The translations under genes and the position numbers were made by a program. The notes beneath the pieces are model-generated. The model was given only the letters and a program-made list of their open reading frames with translations, did no database searches and was not told the DNA's origin. Below, in pieces: positions 1-9,775 of a stretch of 64,000 nucleotides of DNA; position 1 is the first letter of the stretch, and the number at the start of each line of letters is the position of its first letter. The stretch covers positions 3,588,001 to 3,652,000 of the forward strand of contig NZ_CP125968.1 of NCBI RefSeq assembly GCF_030067815.1, read 5' to 3'. Origin of the DNA: Sporosarcina thermotolerans. Its GTDB lineage: Bacteria; Bacillota; Bacilli; Bacillales_A; Planococcaceae.

Positions 1-155
1 ATAGTAACAGTTGCAACAATACCAAAAGCCTCCGGTGCAAGTATTCTGGCTAATACCATATTTGTAAAGGGTGCAATTATTTTTACAGTAATTTCTGTAA
101 TTGAAGACCATTTTGCCGCATTCAACATTTTATTTTTCAGGATTGCATTATTCAA
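1..155 (-). CDS. Polysaccharide flippase (Wzx-like), N-terminal fragment
   Basis: Only the first 51 codons lie in the window; the gene continues past position 1. The reading starts at a TTG (153-155) with a GGAG about 8 nt upstream, and runs LNNAILKNKMLNAAKWSS followed by a hydrophobic segment with MVLARILAPEAFG. That pattern (short basic start, one amphipathic helix, then an A/P-E-xFG turn) is typical of the first helix of MATE-like polysaccharide flippases. Such proteins move lipid-linked oligosaccharide repeats across the membrane. Position at the promoter-distal end of a glycosyltransferase cluster fits this role. The family call rests on a short stretch; the substrate cannot be inferred. 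Confidence 0.65.
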   Translation of the reverse strand, partial: MNNAILKNKMLNAAKWSSITEITVKIIAPFTNMVLARILAPEAFGIVATVT

Positions 156-440
156 AGTCAAAACTCCATCAAATTTATATTATTTTTCTATAAGTCAAAT
201 AAAACGGTCCCGCTATCGCTCGTATTCCAAGTGCAAAAAAAATTCAACGCCAACATCTTTATAGATTTTTTTTACAATTTCATAACAAGCTAAGTTAAAC
301 TGCTTTACTACCTATAGAAGTTCAATGAATAAATTCACCAAGAACTGGATAACCTTTTCGTTTTTTTGTCCTAAAGCTGATGACACTAAAAGAGGATTAA
401 ATAATCAAAATGCCTTTACCCGACAGTTAATTTACCTTTC

Positions 441-1352
441 TTATTCGGAATTCTTTCCAGGTATTTTAATCCAACTACCGAGTAAGTAATCATCTTCTTC
501 TTTATCGAAAGGTATAAATCCAGAACCATCAAAAAATGTAATTTCGCCAAAATAAAGCCTGTCACGAACAATAAACCAATCTATTCTAACTTGATATGTG
601 TTACTTGCTAGTCTTTCGGATAACTTTATCATTTCTTCAAACTGTTTAGGTTTTTTATGTACTTTATCTGAACATGGCATTCCTTGAGAAATTGTTGTTT
701 TGTTCCAATTTAAATCATAAAAATCCTGCTTATGATTTTCATGCCTATCGGTGTGCAGTTGGACAAGCTTAGCCTTACCATTAAAACATATTACTTTATA
801 ATCATCAGGTGCTATATCTGCATCTGCAATATAACTCTCACAAACTATTCTTGGTTTCACATTCTTATAAGGCCACTCCCTGGTATGATAATAGTAGTTT
901 CTTTTAAGTGCTTTATTAATTCTAAGTTTTACCTTCTCAATATTGAAATTACTTTTATTAGTGCAAATAAAGACGCTACCGGAGTCGTGAGTACATTTCA
1001 GCACAAATTCATTAGGTAATTCCGAAAACTCGATATCGTCAAAGTTATCCCAAATCCCTATCAATGGAATTAGATATTTTTCACCTATTTTTTCAGAGAT
1101 ATATTCTCTGACTTCAAATTTATCCACTAACTTTGTATAATGCGGTTTCCTATCATTAAGTTTTAACCATTGCAGTTTTTCATTGAATGTCTTCGGATCA
1201 TCAATATTCAATCTCTTACCAACTCTTGCGCGATATAATAATTTAATATATATTTTTTCTGGAACCCATTTAAAATCATTCTTCGATGCTATATAAGGAA
1301 TTATCAAAAAGGGATTTGAAATCACCTTTTTAACTTTCTCATAAAACTCCAT
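441..1352 (-). CDS. TupA-like ATP-grasp protein, copy 1
   Basis: A 303-aa protein of the TupA-like ATP-grasp family, named after a teichuronopeptide biosynthesis protein of alkaliphilic Bacillus and usually found in polysaccharide clusters. Family hallmarks visible are RLNIDDPKTFNEKLQWLK near residue 45, DKFEVREYISEKIG near 78, a Lys-rich core EFVLKCTHDSGSVFI near 115, and the C-terminal RIDWFIVRDRLYFGEITFF with acidic and aromatic residues likely for metal-ATP binding. There is no signal peptide or membrane helix, so it should act in the cytoplasm. A likely role is an ATP-dependent ligation that decorates the polymer, but the substrate is unknown. A paralogue lies at 5031-5924 (RLNIKNPERFTEKIQWYK). 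The 156-440 and 1353-1536 gaps on either side show no gene that I can recognise. Confidence 0.8.
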   Translation of the reverse strand: MEFYEKVKKVISNPFLIIPYIASKNDFKWVPEKIYIKLLYRARVGKRLNIDDPKTFNEKLQWLKLNDRKPHYTKLVDKFEVREYISEKIGEKYLIPLIGIWDNFDDIEFSELPNEFVLKCTHDSGSVFICTNKSNFNIEKVKLRINKALKRNYYYHTREWPYKNVKPRIVCESYIADADIAPDDYKVICFNGKAKLVQLHTDRHENHKQDFYDLNWNKTTISQGMPCSDKVHKKPKQFEEMIKLSERLASNTYQVRIDWFIVRDRLYFGEITFFDGSGFIPFDKEEDDYLLGSWIKIPGKNSE

Positions 1353-1536
1353 TTATATTCTCCTTGTTTCTTTAATATAGTGCTAACTAACAAACTATTA
1401 GTAGTCTATTTTATGAGGCATTTGAACTACACCAGCTTTATCAAATGGACTGTTCAACGTCAAACGCTTTGCTTTACTTAACGACTTTTCACTGTTTATT
1501 TACACAGCAAATCCCATCACATATCTACCGATCCTT

Positions 1537-2599
1537 TTAACGACTCATTATTTGATAAGGTACAACAGAGCCAACATCTGTAGTTAAAATTATTAAATAA
1601 TAAAACATCGCTCCTAAAAGTACAATATAAATACCTACTGATCTATCCATTTTCGGTTTAATCGTATATATAATATTTGGTATTAATATTATACAGTGTA
1701 TCGTGAAGTAAATCATCGCCCTGCCTGCTAAATTAAAATCTAAAGCTAATATATTTAATAAAATAGAAACAATTAAAATATGGATATATAAATCGTAATC
1801 TTCACCATTTCTAATGGCTGAACGCCTATAAAGCAGTGCAGCAATTGCAATTAGAGAAAGCATTAAAAGCATTCCTGTTCCACTTCCATTTCCCACCCTA
1901 CCAACGTAAAGATGGTATCCAAATATCCCCATAAGGAAATAAATAATTTTGGTTGAAAACAAATTTACTGCAACACCAATACAAATTACTAAAGTAATAT
2001 AGAACTTGTTTATTTTCATTTTAAATAAAGGGTAAATAATCAAAAAAGAAAGTGCGGATATATGAAAAAAAGATGCTATCAGAATATGAATAACAAATTT
2101 AATCAAATCCCTACTTTTTATATACTTTATTGAGGGGAGTATTAATGCAATTGCAATAAACTGTCTAAGAGTATTTAAGGACATACCCCAAAAACCAAAA
2201 GCAATAAATATAACAAAGCTTAACCATACTATTTTTGAGTTTTTATATATGTATTTCGAAATACTTAAAATGATAATTGAACTAGTGACCGCTAAAAAAA
2301 AAACTTTCGTTTTCCCATACGATTCCTATTAATTTATTTAAAATTATAAACCCAATTTCAAAATCAACTATATCAGAAAGTTGAAATATCCTTTCCCAAG
2401 CTGTCTGTGCTATTATATGAAACCTATTTACATAAACTGCAGTATCCGCCCCAACATTTAAATCCCTTAATAAGGACAATAAAATTAATTGAGTAGAGAT
2501 TAATATTATAAAAATAAGATCTTTGTTTTTTTTAATTGTAGTAGTTATAAATAGAGCCCACAAAAAAATCATGACTAAATTCAATATATATATAAACAT
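1537..2599 (-). CDS. EpsG-like polysaccharide polymerase (one frameshift)
   Basis: A polytopic membrane protein resembling the EpsG/Wzy family that polymerises lipid-linked repeat units at the outer face of the membrane. The start (ATG 2599) follows an AGGAG. The first part carries the family motif DLNVGADTAVYVNRF near residue 45; the second part carries FGFWGMSLNTLRQFIAIAL, typical of the central EpsG segment. The two parts are in different frames. A run of ten T (minus strand, 2294-2303) gives a stop soon after; nine T would restore a continuous 353-aa protein through a connecting helix-like stretch. I see no other stop or decay, so a homopolymer error is more likely than loss of function, although slippage-based phase variation cannot be excluded. 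Confidence 0.72.
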
Positions 2600-2768
2600 A
2601 ATAATCTCTTTCTCCTATGCACTGCAGATTATCGAATTAAGTATATCACTAGAAAAAACGGTCTTCTCTTTAGGGCCAACTTTTTATATATTATATTATT
2701 ACAGTTATAAACGCATATTCATTATTAAGGAATAATTAAATAACACTGAATGTTTTAACCTTAAATAG

Positions 2769-3843
2769 TTATACATTTTTCAAATTATAAAGAAGGTCTT
2801 CATATTGCATTAATATACTTTTAACGCCAAATACATTTTCAAGTTCAGTTACTTTTATTTTATTTTGATTAAACCAGCTGTTGTCCCATGTTAGTTCTTC
2901 AACAACACCTTGAATATTACCTGTTAACTCCATAATTTCTTTAGTTCCTCCAGGATGACTTGTGCTAACCACAGGACAACCACAAGCAATTGCTTCCAAT
3001 ACTACGTTCGGAAGACCTTCATACCTCGATGGTAGTAAAAAAGATCAGCGTTTTTCATCCAAATGAACGGGTTTGCTTGGCGGCCAACAAAATTAACATA
3101 ATTAGTAATACCCAGGTTTTCCGATAACTTAACATAATCCCTGAAGTACTTTCCATTTCCCAATATCCAAATCTTAACATTCTTTAATTTATTTTTGTTT
3201 TTTGCAACTGAGTTTAATAGGATATCAATACCTTTTTGAGGCATCATCTTTCCAACAACAACAACATTCTTGTAGCCTTCCTTACCAAAAGGAGATGGGT
3301 CTTGCATGCTCATTTGTCTTACCATTTCGATATCGACGGGATTGTAAATCCTGATTAACTTACTCTCATCAAAACCGAATTCATTTTTGAAATCCTCGAC
3401 CATATAATCTGATTGACATATAATTTTGTCCACTTTTTTAAAGATTGTATTATAAACAATCTTCCATACAAGGGGGTATTTGCTTTCGGAGATCGATTCA
3501 CTCGGCGTATTGTTTTCTCTAATAACGAGTTTGGTTTTTCTTGGTAAAAATGTTTTAAAAAGTGCGATTAGGGCTGAAAAACCGCGAATGACGAGAAAAC
3601 AATGTCAGGTTTAATTCTTCTTATTTCTAAGTATAAAGATGGTATAGCATATCTCACCTGTGATACAGGTAACTTTATTAGATTAACATCTACTGGTAAG
3701 TCAGTTTGGTAATCTCCACCATCATGAACAATTATTAAATGAACTTTGAACTTTTTTTTATCAATGTGACGGACAAGTGTAGAAATAACCCTTTCCGCTC
3801 CACCACCACCTAATTTTGGTATTACAAATACTATAGTCTTCAA
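2769..3843 (-). CDS. GT4 glycosyltransferase (two frameshifts)
   Basis: A GT-B glycosyltransferase of family GT4, expected to transfer a sugar from a nucleotide donor to the lipid-linked oligosaccharide at the inner membrane face. The N-terminus has the acceptor-domain signature FVIPKLGGGGAERV; the middle has YNPVD and VVVVGKMMPQKGIDIL; the C-terminal nucleotide-binding part reads PSRYEGLPNVVLEAIACG, the E-x7-E motif. The frame breaks near 3577-3583 (one base missing, expected SSFAGFSALIALF) and again at the A-run 3037-3042 (one base missing, expected NADLFLLPSRYEG). With both bases restored the product is 358 aa, normal for the family. The next upstream gene in the transcript is another GT4 (3877-5010) with a similar N-terminus, so the pair probably arose by duplication. 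Confidence 0.78.
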
Positions 3844-3876
3844 ATTAATCCACCAACCTATATATGATAAACAGTA

Positions 3877-5010
3877 TTACACTTTATTTTCCATAAGTAA
3901 TTCATCAAAAATATGTATCCACATGTCGACTATTTTATCAGCTGAAAGGACATCCAGAATTTCGCGGTTTTTCCTACTCATGCTATTACGCAAATTATTA
4001 TCTGACAAAATTCTTCTAATAGCGTTTCTCATGTGTTCTTTGTCATCAACTGGAACTAAGATGCCATTTTCTTCTTTTATCAGTTCTCGTGCAATACCTG
4101 TAGAAAAGTCCGTTGAAATAACCGGAACCCCTGAGGACATAGCTTCGACCAATGCATTAGGAAATCCTTCGTAATTCGATGGCATAACAAATAACTCAGC
4201 ATCATAAACGTATTTCATTACATCCTTTTTAAGCCCCATTAAAAAGGCACGATTTCGTAATCCTAAAAGATTGATTTTCTCTTGCAACTCATTTCTAAGG
4301 TACCCATCCCCGTATATCTCTAATACATGTTCCGGAAATTCATCCTTCAAATCATTAAAACTTTCAATCAATAGCGAGAAGTTCTTTTCTGGAAATAACC
4401 GGCCAACACCTATAATGGCTTTTCTTCGAACTATTGGATCATCACGGACTATACATCCTAAATTGATTGGATTGGGTATAACCCGCATTTTTTTATTAGC
4501 ATATTTCGGGAAAAATTCGGTAACCTTTTTACTTTGACACACTATACAATTTGCGGTCGGATATAAATATTTAGTGACCATTCGTAAAGGGAGTTTTCTT
4601 ACCTTTGGCTCAGTACGTTCCGATATGATAAGGGGAATCCGTGGATTGAACAAATGTGCCATTAAGGCTATTATGTTTGTATGCGTTAAAAAGGATAATA
4701 TTATATCTGGCTTCCATTCTTTTATGTAATTTTTTACAAAGAACAAACTTTTAACCCCATAACCAGCAATATTTAAAAACGCATATAATTTGTTGCTACG
4801 GTTTATTTTGTACCCTGCCCCAATTATTTTCACTTTTGGATCTAATTGATAAAAAGATTCATTTGATGTAAGAGTAAGAATAACAATGTCATAACCTCTT
4901 TGGCTAAGTTCATTTGCCAATGTTGCTAAAACACGTTCAGCCCCTCCACCTCCCATTCTCGGAACCAACAGTAAACACTTTAAATTTCGATTTACCCTTT
5001 CACCATTCAT
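3877..5010 (-). CDS. GT4 glycosyltransferase
   Basis: An intact 377-aa GT4 (GT-B fold) glycosyltransferase. The acceptor domain begins with LLLVPRMGGGGAERVLATLA near residue 12. The linker has VIPNPINLG and GVGRLFPEKNFSLLIESF, and the donor-binding domain has MPSNYEGFPNALVEAMSSG near residue 285, containing the E-x7-E motif. This arrangement resembles enzymes that add GalNAc, GlcNAc or Glc to undecaprenyl-linked glycans, but the sugar cannot be read from sequence. It has no membrane segments and should sit at the inner face of the membrane. It lies 20 nt downstream of the second TupA-like gene and 33 nt upstream of another GT4, suggesting a single minus-strand operon. Confidence 0.88.
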   Translation of the reverse strand: MNGERVNRNLKCLLLVPRMGGGGAERVLATLANELSQRGYDIVILTLTSNESFYQLDPKVKIIGAGYKINRSNKLYAFLNIAGYGVKSLFFVKNYIKEWKPDIILSFLTHTNIIALMAHLFNPRIPLIISERTEPKVRKLPLRMVTKYLYPTANCIVCQSKKVTEFFPKYANKKMRVIPNPINLGCIVRDDPIVRRKAIIGVGRLFPEKNFSLLIESFNDLKDEFPEHVLEIYGDGYLRNELQEKINLLGLRNRAFLMGLKKDVMKYVYDAELFVMPSNYEGFPNALVEAMSSGVPVISTDFSTGIARELIKEENGILVPVDDKEHMRNAIRRILSDNNLRNSMSRKNREILDVLSADKIVDMWIHIFDELLMENKV

Positions 5011-5030
5011 ATCTTTACATCACCTTCTTA

Positions 5031-5924
5031 TTAATTTGTTATAGGTGGAAGATTAAACGATTTACCCAATTCATAATCAAACTTGTCTGGTGTAAATTGA
5101 ACACATCCACTCCACGGGTAAAACGTAATTTCCCCTATATATACTTTACCATTTACACTATAAAAATCTACTCTAACAAATGGGAAATCAGCTGCGAAAC
5201 ACTCTGCTATTTCTATCATCTTTTCAAACCCATATGGTTTCGATATTGTATTTTCAGTTGTTGGACAATCACTTACAACTTGTAGTTGATTCCACTCCAA
5301 ATCATAAAAATTCCTTCTATGATCAACATGTCTTGTAGTATCCACCCATCCTAGTTTAGCTTTCTTATTAAAGCAAAGGATTTTATAATCATTTAAACTA
5401 CCGTCTTCGTTGTCATTAGAATCAAGCAATTCTTCAATAACAATCTTCTGTGGAATATCCTTATAGGCCCATTCCCTTCCTATACTTAATGTGTTAACCT
5501 TTGACCAAGAATTTATTGTATTCTTAATGAATGAAATATCCATGTTTGATTTATCTTCAATAAATATATTAGTCCCCGACCCATTATTACACTTTATTGC
5601 AAAACTCTCAGGCAAACTCATAAATTCAATCTCTTCAAACTTATCGCAAACTTGATACAATGTAGGAAGATATTCAGAAAAACCTTTTTGTAAGACATAG
5701 TCTCTCATCCTATATTTGTCTGCACACTGTGTCATTAGCGGGATTCGGTAATTCATTTTATACCACTGTATCTTCTCCGTGAATCGTTCTGGATTCTTTA
5801 TATTTAACCTTCTGCCAAGTGCCACCCGATATTGAAGTTTGAGTACTATCTCATCAGGTAATAGATCAAGGATTCCGTATATCCTTCTTAAAAAAGAAGG
5901 CTTAATATATTTTTTTAAACTCAT
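5031..5924 (-). CDS. TupA-like ATP-grasp protein, copy 2
   Basis: A 297-aa paralogue of the protein at 441-1352, with the same order of motifs: RLNIKNPERFTEKIQWYK near residue 40, ADKYRMRDYVLQKG near 70, FAIKCNNGSGTNIFI near 115, and VRVDFYSVNGKVYIGEITFY near the C-terminus. The cytoplasmic ATP-grasp fold suggests an ATP-dependent carboxylate-amine or sugar-linked ligation during polymer decoration. The two copies differ at many positions, so they probably act on different substrates. The gene follows the ATP-grasp sugar-transfer gene (6027-7133) by about 100 nt. No reaction has been assigned from sequence alone. Confidence 0.8.
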   Translation of the reverse strand: MSLKKYIKPSFLRRIYGILDLLPDEIVLKLQYRVALGRRLNIKNPERFTEKIQWYKMNYRIPLMTQCADKYRMRDYVLQKGFSEYLPTLYQVCDKFEEIEFMSLPESFAIKCNNGSGTNIFIEDKSNMDISFIKNTINSWSKVNTLSIGREWAYKDIPQKIVIEELLDSNDNEDGSLNDYKILCFNKKAKLGWVDTTRHVDHRRNFYDLEWNQLQVVSDCPTTENTISKPYGFEKMIEIAECFAADFPFVRVDFYSVNGKVYIGEITFYPWSGCVQFTPDKFDYELGKSFNLPPITN

Positions 5925-6026
5925 TTTATACCCCTCAGTAATTTTATTAAGCGGACAACATTCGTTCGAGTTCTGTTGGATATCTTCTATGTTGTACTTT
6001 TCAATAAGTAATTACTTTAAAAGCAA

Positions 6027-7133
6027 TTATTTTTTTGAAATTATTTCAATTATTTTTTCTGTGTTTTTGCCAAAGAAACTTTCGCCATTTACCATTTGAG
6101 GGAACCAAATACTCTGGGATCTTAAATTCACTTCAATTAATATAATTTCTGAACTTTCATTCACCATAAAGTCCCAAGAAATCATTTTAATATGCGGAAT
6201 CCTAGAATGACTTTCCTTTGCTACCTTAATGATATCCTTGACATATGGGATAACATATCCTTCAAATTTAATCCCACTATCCGGATGCTGACGGAATCTT
6301 TCCTGCATCTCGCTATATGCTTCTTTATTTAATATACCCTTGTCATTAAAACCAATTACTATTCCACCTGCATGAATATTGTCAACTTCATTACCGGATC
6401 TTCCAATTCTCATGGACAAAGGAGCATTGTAAATAACTCCATCCAGTATATAAGTAATTACACGAATTGTGTTAATAGACTTGTCGTAAAGTGAGGCATA
6501 TTTTGGATGGGCTTTCATACGCTCTTGAATTATATAATTCGTTTTGAATTTATCCATTATCTGTTCAAGAGTCTTACCTGATATTAAATCTACTCCATTA
6601 ACAATATCTAACATAGCAACTCCCCGACCAGAATTGGAACCAATTGTGGCTTTAATTACTACTTTACCAATATTCCGGAGACTTTCAATTATGTCTTTTC
6701 TGTTTTTAACAATCCGTTTACTATCATAAAAAACTCCACTACTATTAACAACAAATGTTTTTGGGACTTTAATCGAGCTTTCAAAAAAAAGTATTTCTGT
6801 CAATGCTTTATCTTCCAATACTTTAGCCAAATGTGGTGGACTAAAAAGAGGTTCTAACTTTGTGGAATAAATTATCTCTGGGAAATAGTATTTATTATAT
6901 ACCCCTGCATAGCTTTGATAAAGCCTATGCCATTTTTTAGAAACCTTTTTACCGTATATACGTTTCCAAACCTTATCAATCGCATTTTTCTGTTCATGGG
7001 TTAATTGTACTTGTGAATACAACTTCCTTTTCTTATAAATATTGATCCATTCAAGAATCCATGTCTTAAAAACATCAATCTTCAAAATCCACCTTTCTAA
7101 GTGGATAATAAATTCCCTATAGGATTTCCTCAT
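6027..7133 (-). CDS. Sugar-transfer-associated ATP-grasp protein
   Basis: A 368-aa protein with the features of the ATP-grasp family found beside glycosyltransferases (ATPgrasp_ST). Visible elements are VVIKATIGSNSGRGVAMLD (nucleotide-binding Lys and Gly-rich loop), YIIQERMKAHPKYASLYDKS, NTIRVITYI, the stretch DNIHAGGIVIGFN, and the C-terminal ISWDFMVNESSEIILIEVN with acidic metal ligands. The start was set at 7133 because AGAGGAG lies 6-7 nt upstream of that ATG; the longer reading to 7184 lacks such a site. It is probably cytoplasmic and modifies a precursor of the exported glycan. Downstream genes are the TupA-like and GT4 genes on the same strand. Confidence 0.75.
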   Translation of the reverse strand: MRKSYREFIIHLERWILKIDVFKTWILEWINIYKKRKLYSQVQLTHEQKNAIDKVWKRIYGKKVSKKWHRLYQSYAGVYNKYYFPEIIYSTKLEPLFSPPHLAKVLEDKALTEILFFESSIKVPKTFVVNSSGVFYDSKRIVKNRKDIIESLRNIGKVVIKATIGSNSGRGVAMLDIVNGVDLISGKTLEQIMDKFKTNYIIQERMKAHPKYASLYDKSINTIRVITYILDGVIYNAPLSMRIGRSGNEVDNIHAGGIVIGFNDKGILNKEAYSEMQERFRQHPDSGIKFEGYVIPYVKDIIKVAKESHSRIPHIKMISWDFMVNESSEIILIEVNLRSQSIWFPQMVNGESFFGKNTEKIIEIISKK

Positions 7134-7293
7134 AATAATCTCCTCTAATATAAAAGGTGAGTTTGAATTCATATAAAAAAACAAGCTTTAATAGTTGATA
7201 GGACTTAAGAAAAATCGCCTACTTTGGATAAACTGTTCCCCAATGTTCCTTTTCATTGTTCTTGTCAAATAAAAAAATGTTTATAGTTGATAG

Positions 7294-8130
7294 TTATTTA
7301 CTATATTCTTTTCTCAAATATTTATTAGAAAGAATTTTCAAAAACCACATTGGTGATAGGTACATTATAAATTGACCAATTACCACATAAATTAAATCAA
7401 ATAAAGTGCAATGTCCTCTTTTCCATATTGCGTATTCAACTTCAATATAACTTTTACAATAAGACCAACTTTTTCTTCTTTTAAAATTACCCTCATTCGA
7501 TCTAAAAAGCAGAAGTGGAATATCAATATTCGCACTTTTACAATCATTGTTTATCATTCTGGAAAACAAGTCCAAATCTTGTTTTCTTCTAAAATTTCCA
7601 TAACCACCACAACGAATTACTTCAGATTTTTTAAACATAACTGTTGGGTGGTTAAATGGGCTTCTTCTTTTTATAAATTTCACAATATCATCATGCGTTG
7701 TTGGCACAACTCTTGAAGATACAATATTATCTGGTGAATCATGGAATTCATCTATTATTGTACCAACAATACTTAACTTTGGATTGCTCATAAATAGTTC
7801 AACTTGAGTCATACATCTTGCTGGCAGAGATATATCATCACTATCCATACGGGCCACTAATTCATTTTTACAATACTTCAATCCTTCATCTAATGCCCGC
7901 CCTAAGCCTATATTCTTCTCAAGTGACACTATATTAAATAAGTCTGGTTCCCTTTCATTATATTCATTAATGATTTCATCTAAATCCTTAGTTAATTTAC
8001 CGTCCTTGACAATAACGAAGTCGTTTGGCTTAAGTGTTTGTTTTATCATACTGTCTATACTCGCTTTTAAAAAAGAAGGGTTTTCTTTATGATAAACTGA
8101 CATTAATACACTATATTTTCTATCCATCAT
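7294..8130 (-). CDS. GT2 glycosyltransferase
   Basis: A 278-aa GT-A glycosyltransferase of family GT2. The N-terminus reads KYSVLMSVYHKENPSFLKAS, followed by NIGLGRALDEGLKYC and the DxD-type metal and nucleotide-sugar motif VARMDSDDISLPAR near residue 95. A later RKQDLDLFSRMI matches the catalytic-base region (ED-like, here QD) of the family. The last 40 residues are hydrophobic (FDLIYVVIGQFIMYLSP) and may attach the enzyme to the membrane. Its start overlaps the stop of the epimerase gene by 4 nt (ATGA), indicating translational coupling within the operon. Donor and acceptor sugars are unknown. Confidence 0.87.
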   Translation of the reverse strand: MMDRKYSVLMSVYHKENPSFLKASIDSMIKQTLKPNDFVIVKDGKLTKDLDEIINEYNEREPDLFNIVSLEKNIGLGRALDEGLKYCKNELVARMDSDDISLPARCMTQVELFMSNPKLSIVGTIIDEFHDSPDNIVSSRVVPTTHDDIVKFIKRRSPFNHPTVMFKKSEVIRCGGYGNFRRKQDLDLFSRMINNDCKSANIDIPLLLFRSNEGNFKRRKSWSYCKSYIEVEYAIWKRGHCTLFDLIYVVIGQFIMYLSPMWFLKILSNKYLRKEYSK

Positions 8131-8990
8131 TGGTCACTACCTTCTGTCAGTTTTATTGATTCACTTAAACTCCTAATTTGGTAGTTTTCTTTATAACTAC
8201 TCATACTTTTGTCGTATACTAAATTACCAAATACTTTATTAATAATATTTGACTTCTTCATGATTACTCTAATAATTGGATTTATTTTTTTTGTAAACTT
8301 AACTTTCCTCCCGTGAAACATAGCTATCATTTTAACCATTTCACTAGTTTTTACATATTCACTGTTTTGCGGGAAAAAAAATCCGTTTTCTTCATTCTCA
8401 ATCATAAGCTTCATAAATTCACAAAGATTGTCTATATGTAACATACTACGTTGATTTTCGAAAATCGGGAAAACTGGAAACCTTTTAGCAACCATTGCTA
8501 ATTTGGGATAATTGCCTTTAGATTCCTTGCCATAAATCATCGGTGGTCTTATAATAACAACCTTAAAATTATAATCATTTAAAGTTACAATTTCTTGTTC
8601 TGCCTGCAACTTACTATAGCCGTAAAAGTTACTAGGTGTAGGTACAGTATCCTTAGTTATTACACCGTTAGATATATTTTCACCATACACAATAATGCTA
8701 CTTAAGAATAAAAAGTGCTTTACGCCTTCACTTTTTGCTTTCCTTGCAACTTCTATAGTTAAATCACGGTTTACTTTATAATACTTTTCTTCCAAATTTG
8801 GATCTGTGGATACATGGGCGATTCCGGCAACATGAACAACAACATCATATAGGGAAAAATCCGTATTCATCCAATCATCTTCACGCATACTAATTTTATC
8901 AATGGAATACTTCTTGGGATCATTCAACAACCATTTTTCTAATGAATTACCTACGTAGCTGTTTTTCCCAGTAATCAGTACTTTTTTCAT
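8127..8990 (-). CDS. NAD-dependent sugar epimerase/dehydratase (extended SDR)
   Basis: A 287-aa extended short-chain dehydrogenase acting on nucleotide sugars. The cofactor loop is ITGKNSYVGNSLEKWL near residue 6, a slightly unusual version of GxxGxxG in which the middle Gly is replaced by Ser. VVVHVAGIAHV is the second beta-strand motif, SSIIVYG carries the catalytic Ser, and FYGYSKLQAEQ carries the YxxxK catalytic pair near residue 132. IIRPPMIYG follows as expected. Related proteins occur beside initiating sugar transferases in capsule clusters and act as 4-epimerases or reductases; the exact reaction is not clear. It overlaps both neighbours by 4 nt. Confidence 0.82.
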   Translation of the reverse strand: MKKVLITGKNSYVGNSLEKWLLNDPKKYSIDKISMREDDWMNTDFSLYDVVVHVAGIAHVSTDPNLEEKYYKVNRDLTIEVARKAKSEGVKHFLFLSSIIVYGENISNGVITKDTVPTPSNFYGYSKLQAEQEIVTLNDYNFKVVIIRPPMIYGKESKGNYPKLAMVAKRFPVFPIFENQRSMLHIDNLCEFMKLMIENEENGFFFPQNSEYVKTSEMVKMIAMFHGRKVKFTKKINPIIRVIMKKSNIINKVFGNLVYDKSMSSYKENYQIRSLSESIKLTEGSDQ

Positions 8991-9631
8991 TTTGAGAAAT
9001 TCTCTCCAGTCACTGAACCTACAGAAGATCTTGTTTTTCCAATCGCACCTGTCCCACCTTCTAAAACACCTTTACTTTTAAACACACTAATTATTGTGGC
9101 GAAGAAGCATTTTATATCCATCCACGGGCCCATCTTTTCGACGTATTCACCATCGAATTTAGATTTTATTTCAATTGGAACTTCATCTCTACCATTTATT
9201 TGAGCCCACCCTGTTAAGCCCGGCCTTATAGCATTTGCATGATATTTCTCTCTTTCCGCTATTAAATCATATTGGTTCCACAATGCAGGTCTTGGACCGA
9301 TAATACTCATTTGACCGACAAGTATGTTCCAAATCTGTGGGAGTTCATCAAGTGAAGTCTTCCTTAAGAATTTTCCCATTCTAGTAATATACTGTTCAGG
9401 TTTGTCTAATAAATGGGTCGGAGTATCAATCGGTGCATCTATTTTCATAGTTCGGAATTTTAATATATAGAAATGTGTCTTGTTTATTCCAACTCGCTTT
9501 TGTTTAAATAGAACTGGCCCTTTTGAATCAATCTTAATAGCAATAATTAGGATTACTAAAATAGGCGATAAGACAATAAGCCCAACTAAAGAAAGAATAA
9601 TGTCAATCAATCTTTTAACCTTCATAAACAT
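8987..9631 (-). CDS. Initiating sugar-phosphate transferase (bacterial sugar transferase family)
   Basis: A 214-aa enzyme of the polyprenyl-phosphate hexose-1-phosphate transferase family, small PglC/EpsL-like type. It moves a sugar phosphate from UDP-sugar to undecaprenyl phosphate, the first committed step of the polymer. One N-terminal membrane segment (IILSLVGLIVLSPILVILII) is followed by GPVLFKQKRVG, FYILKFRTM, RKTSLDELPQIWNIL, GQMSIIGPRPAL and RPGLTGWAQINGRDE, all hallmarks of the catalytic domain. It is the promoter-proximal gene of the AT-rich polysaccharide block and couples to the epimerase by a 4-nt overlap. GAGGAG lies 12 nt before the chosen ATG; an internal ATG two codons later is possible. 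Confidence 0.92.
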   Translation of the reverse strand: MFMKVKRLIDIILSLVGLIVLSPILVILIIAIKIDSKGPVLFKQKRVGINKTHFYILKFRTMKIDAPIDTPTHLLDKPEQYITRMGKFLRKTSLDELPQIWNILVGQMSIIGPRPALWNQYDLIAEREKYHANAIRPGLTGWAQINGRDEVPIEIKSKFDGEYVEKMGPWMDIKCFFATIISVFKSKGVLEGGTGAIGKTRSSVGSVTGENFSK

Positions 9632-9775
9632 AATACGGATTCACTCCTCAAAACATGTTCTTTAGTAGTTTAGGTGACTTAATTGAAACATTTATATTGT
9701 AGGTGAAGCACTGTGCAACCTATGTCAGAAAGTTGAAATTTCCCGATGAAAAGACTACGTGGTTTATTGGAAAAA

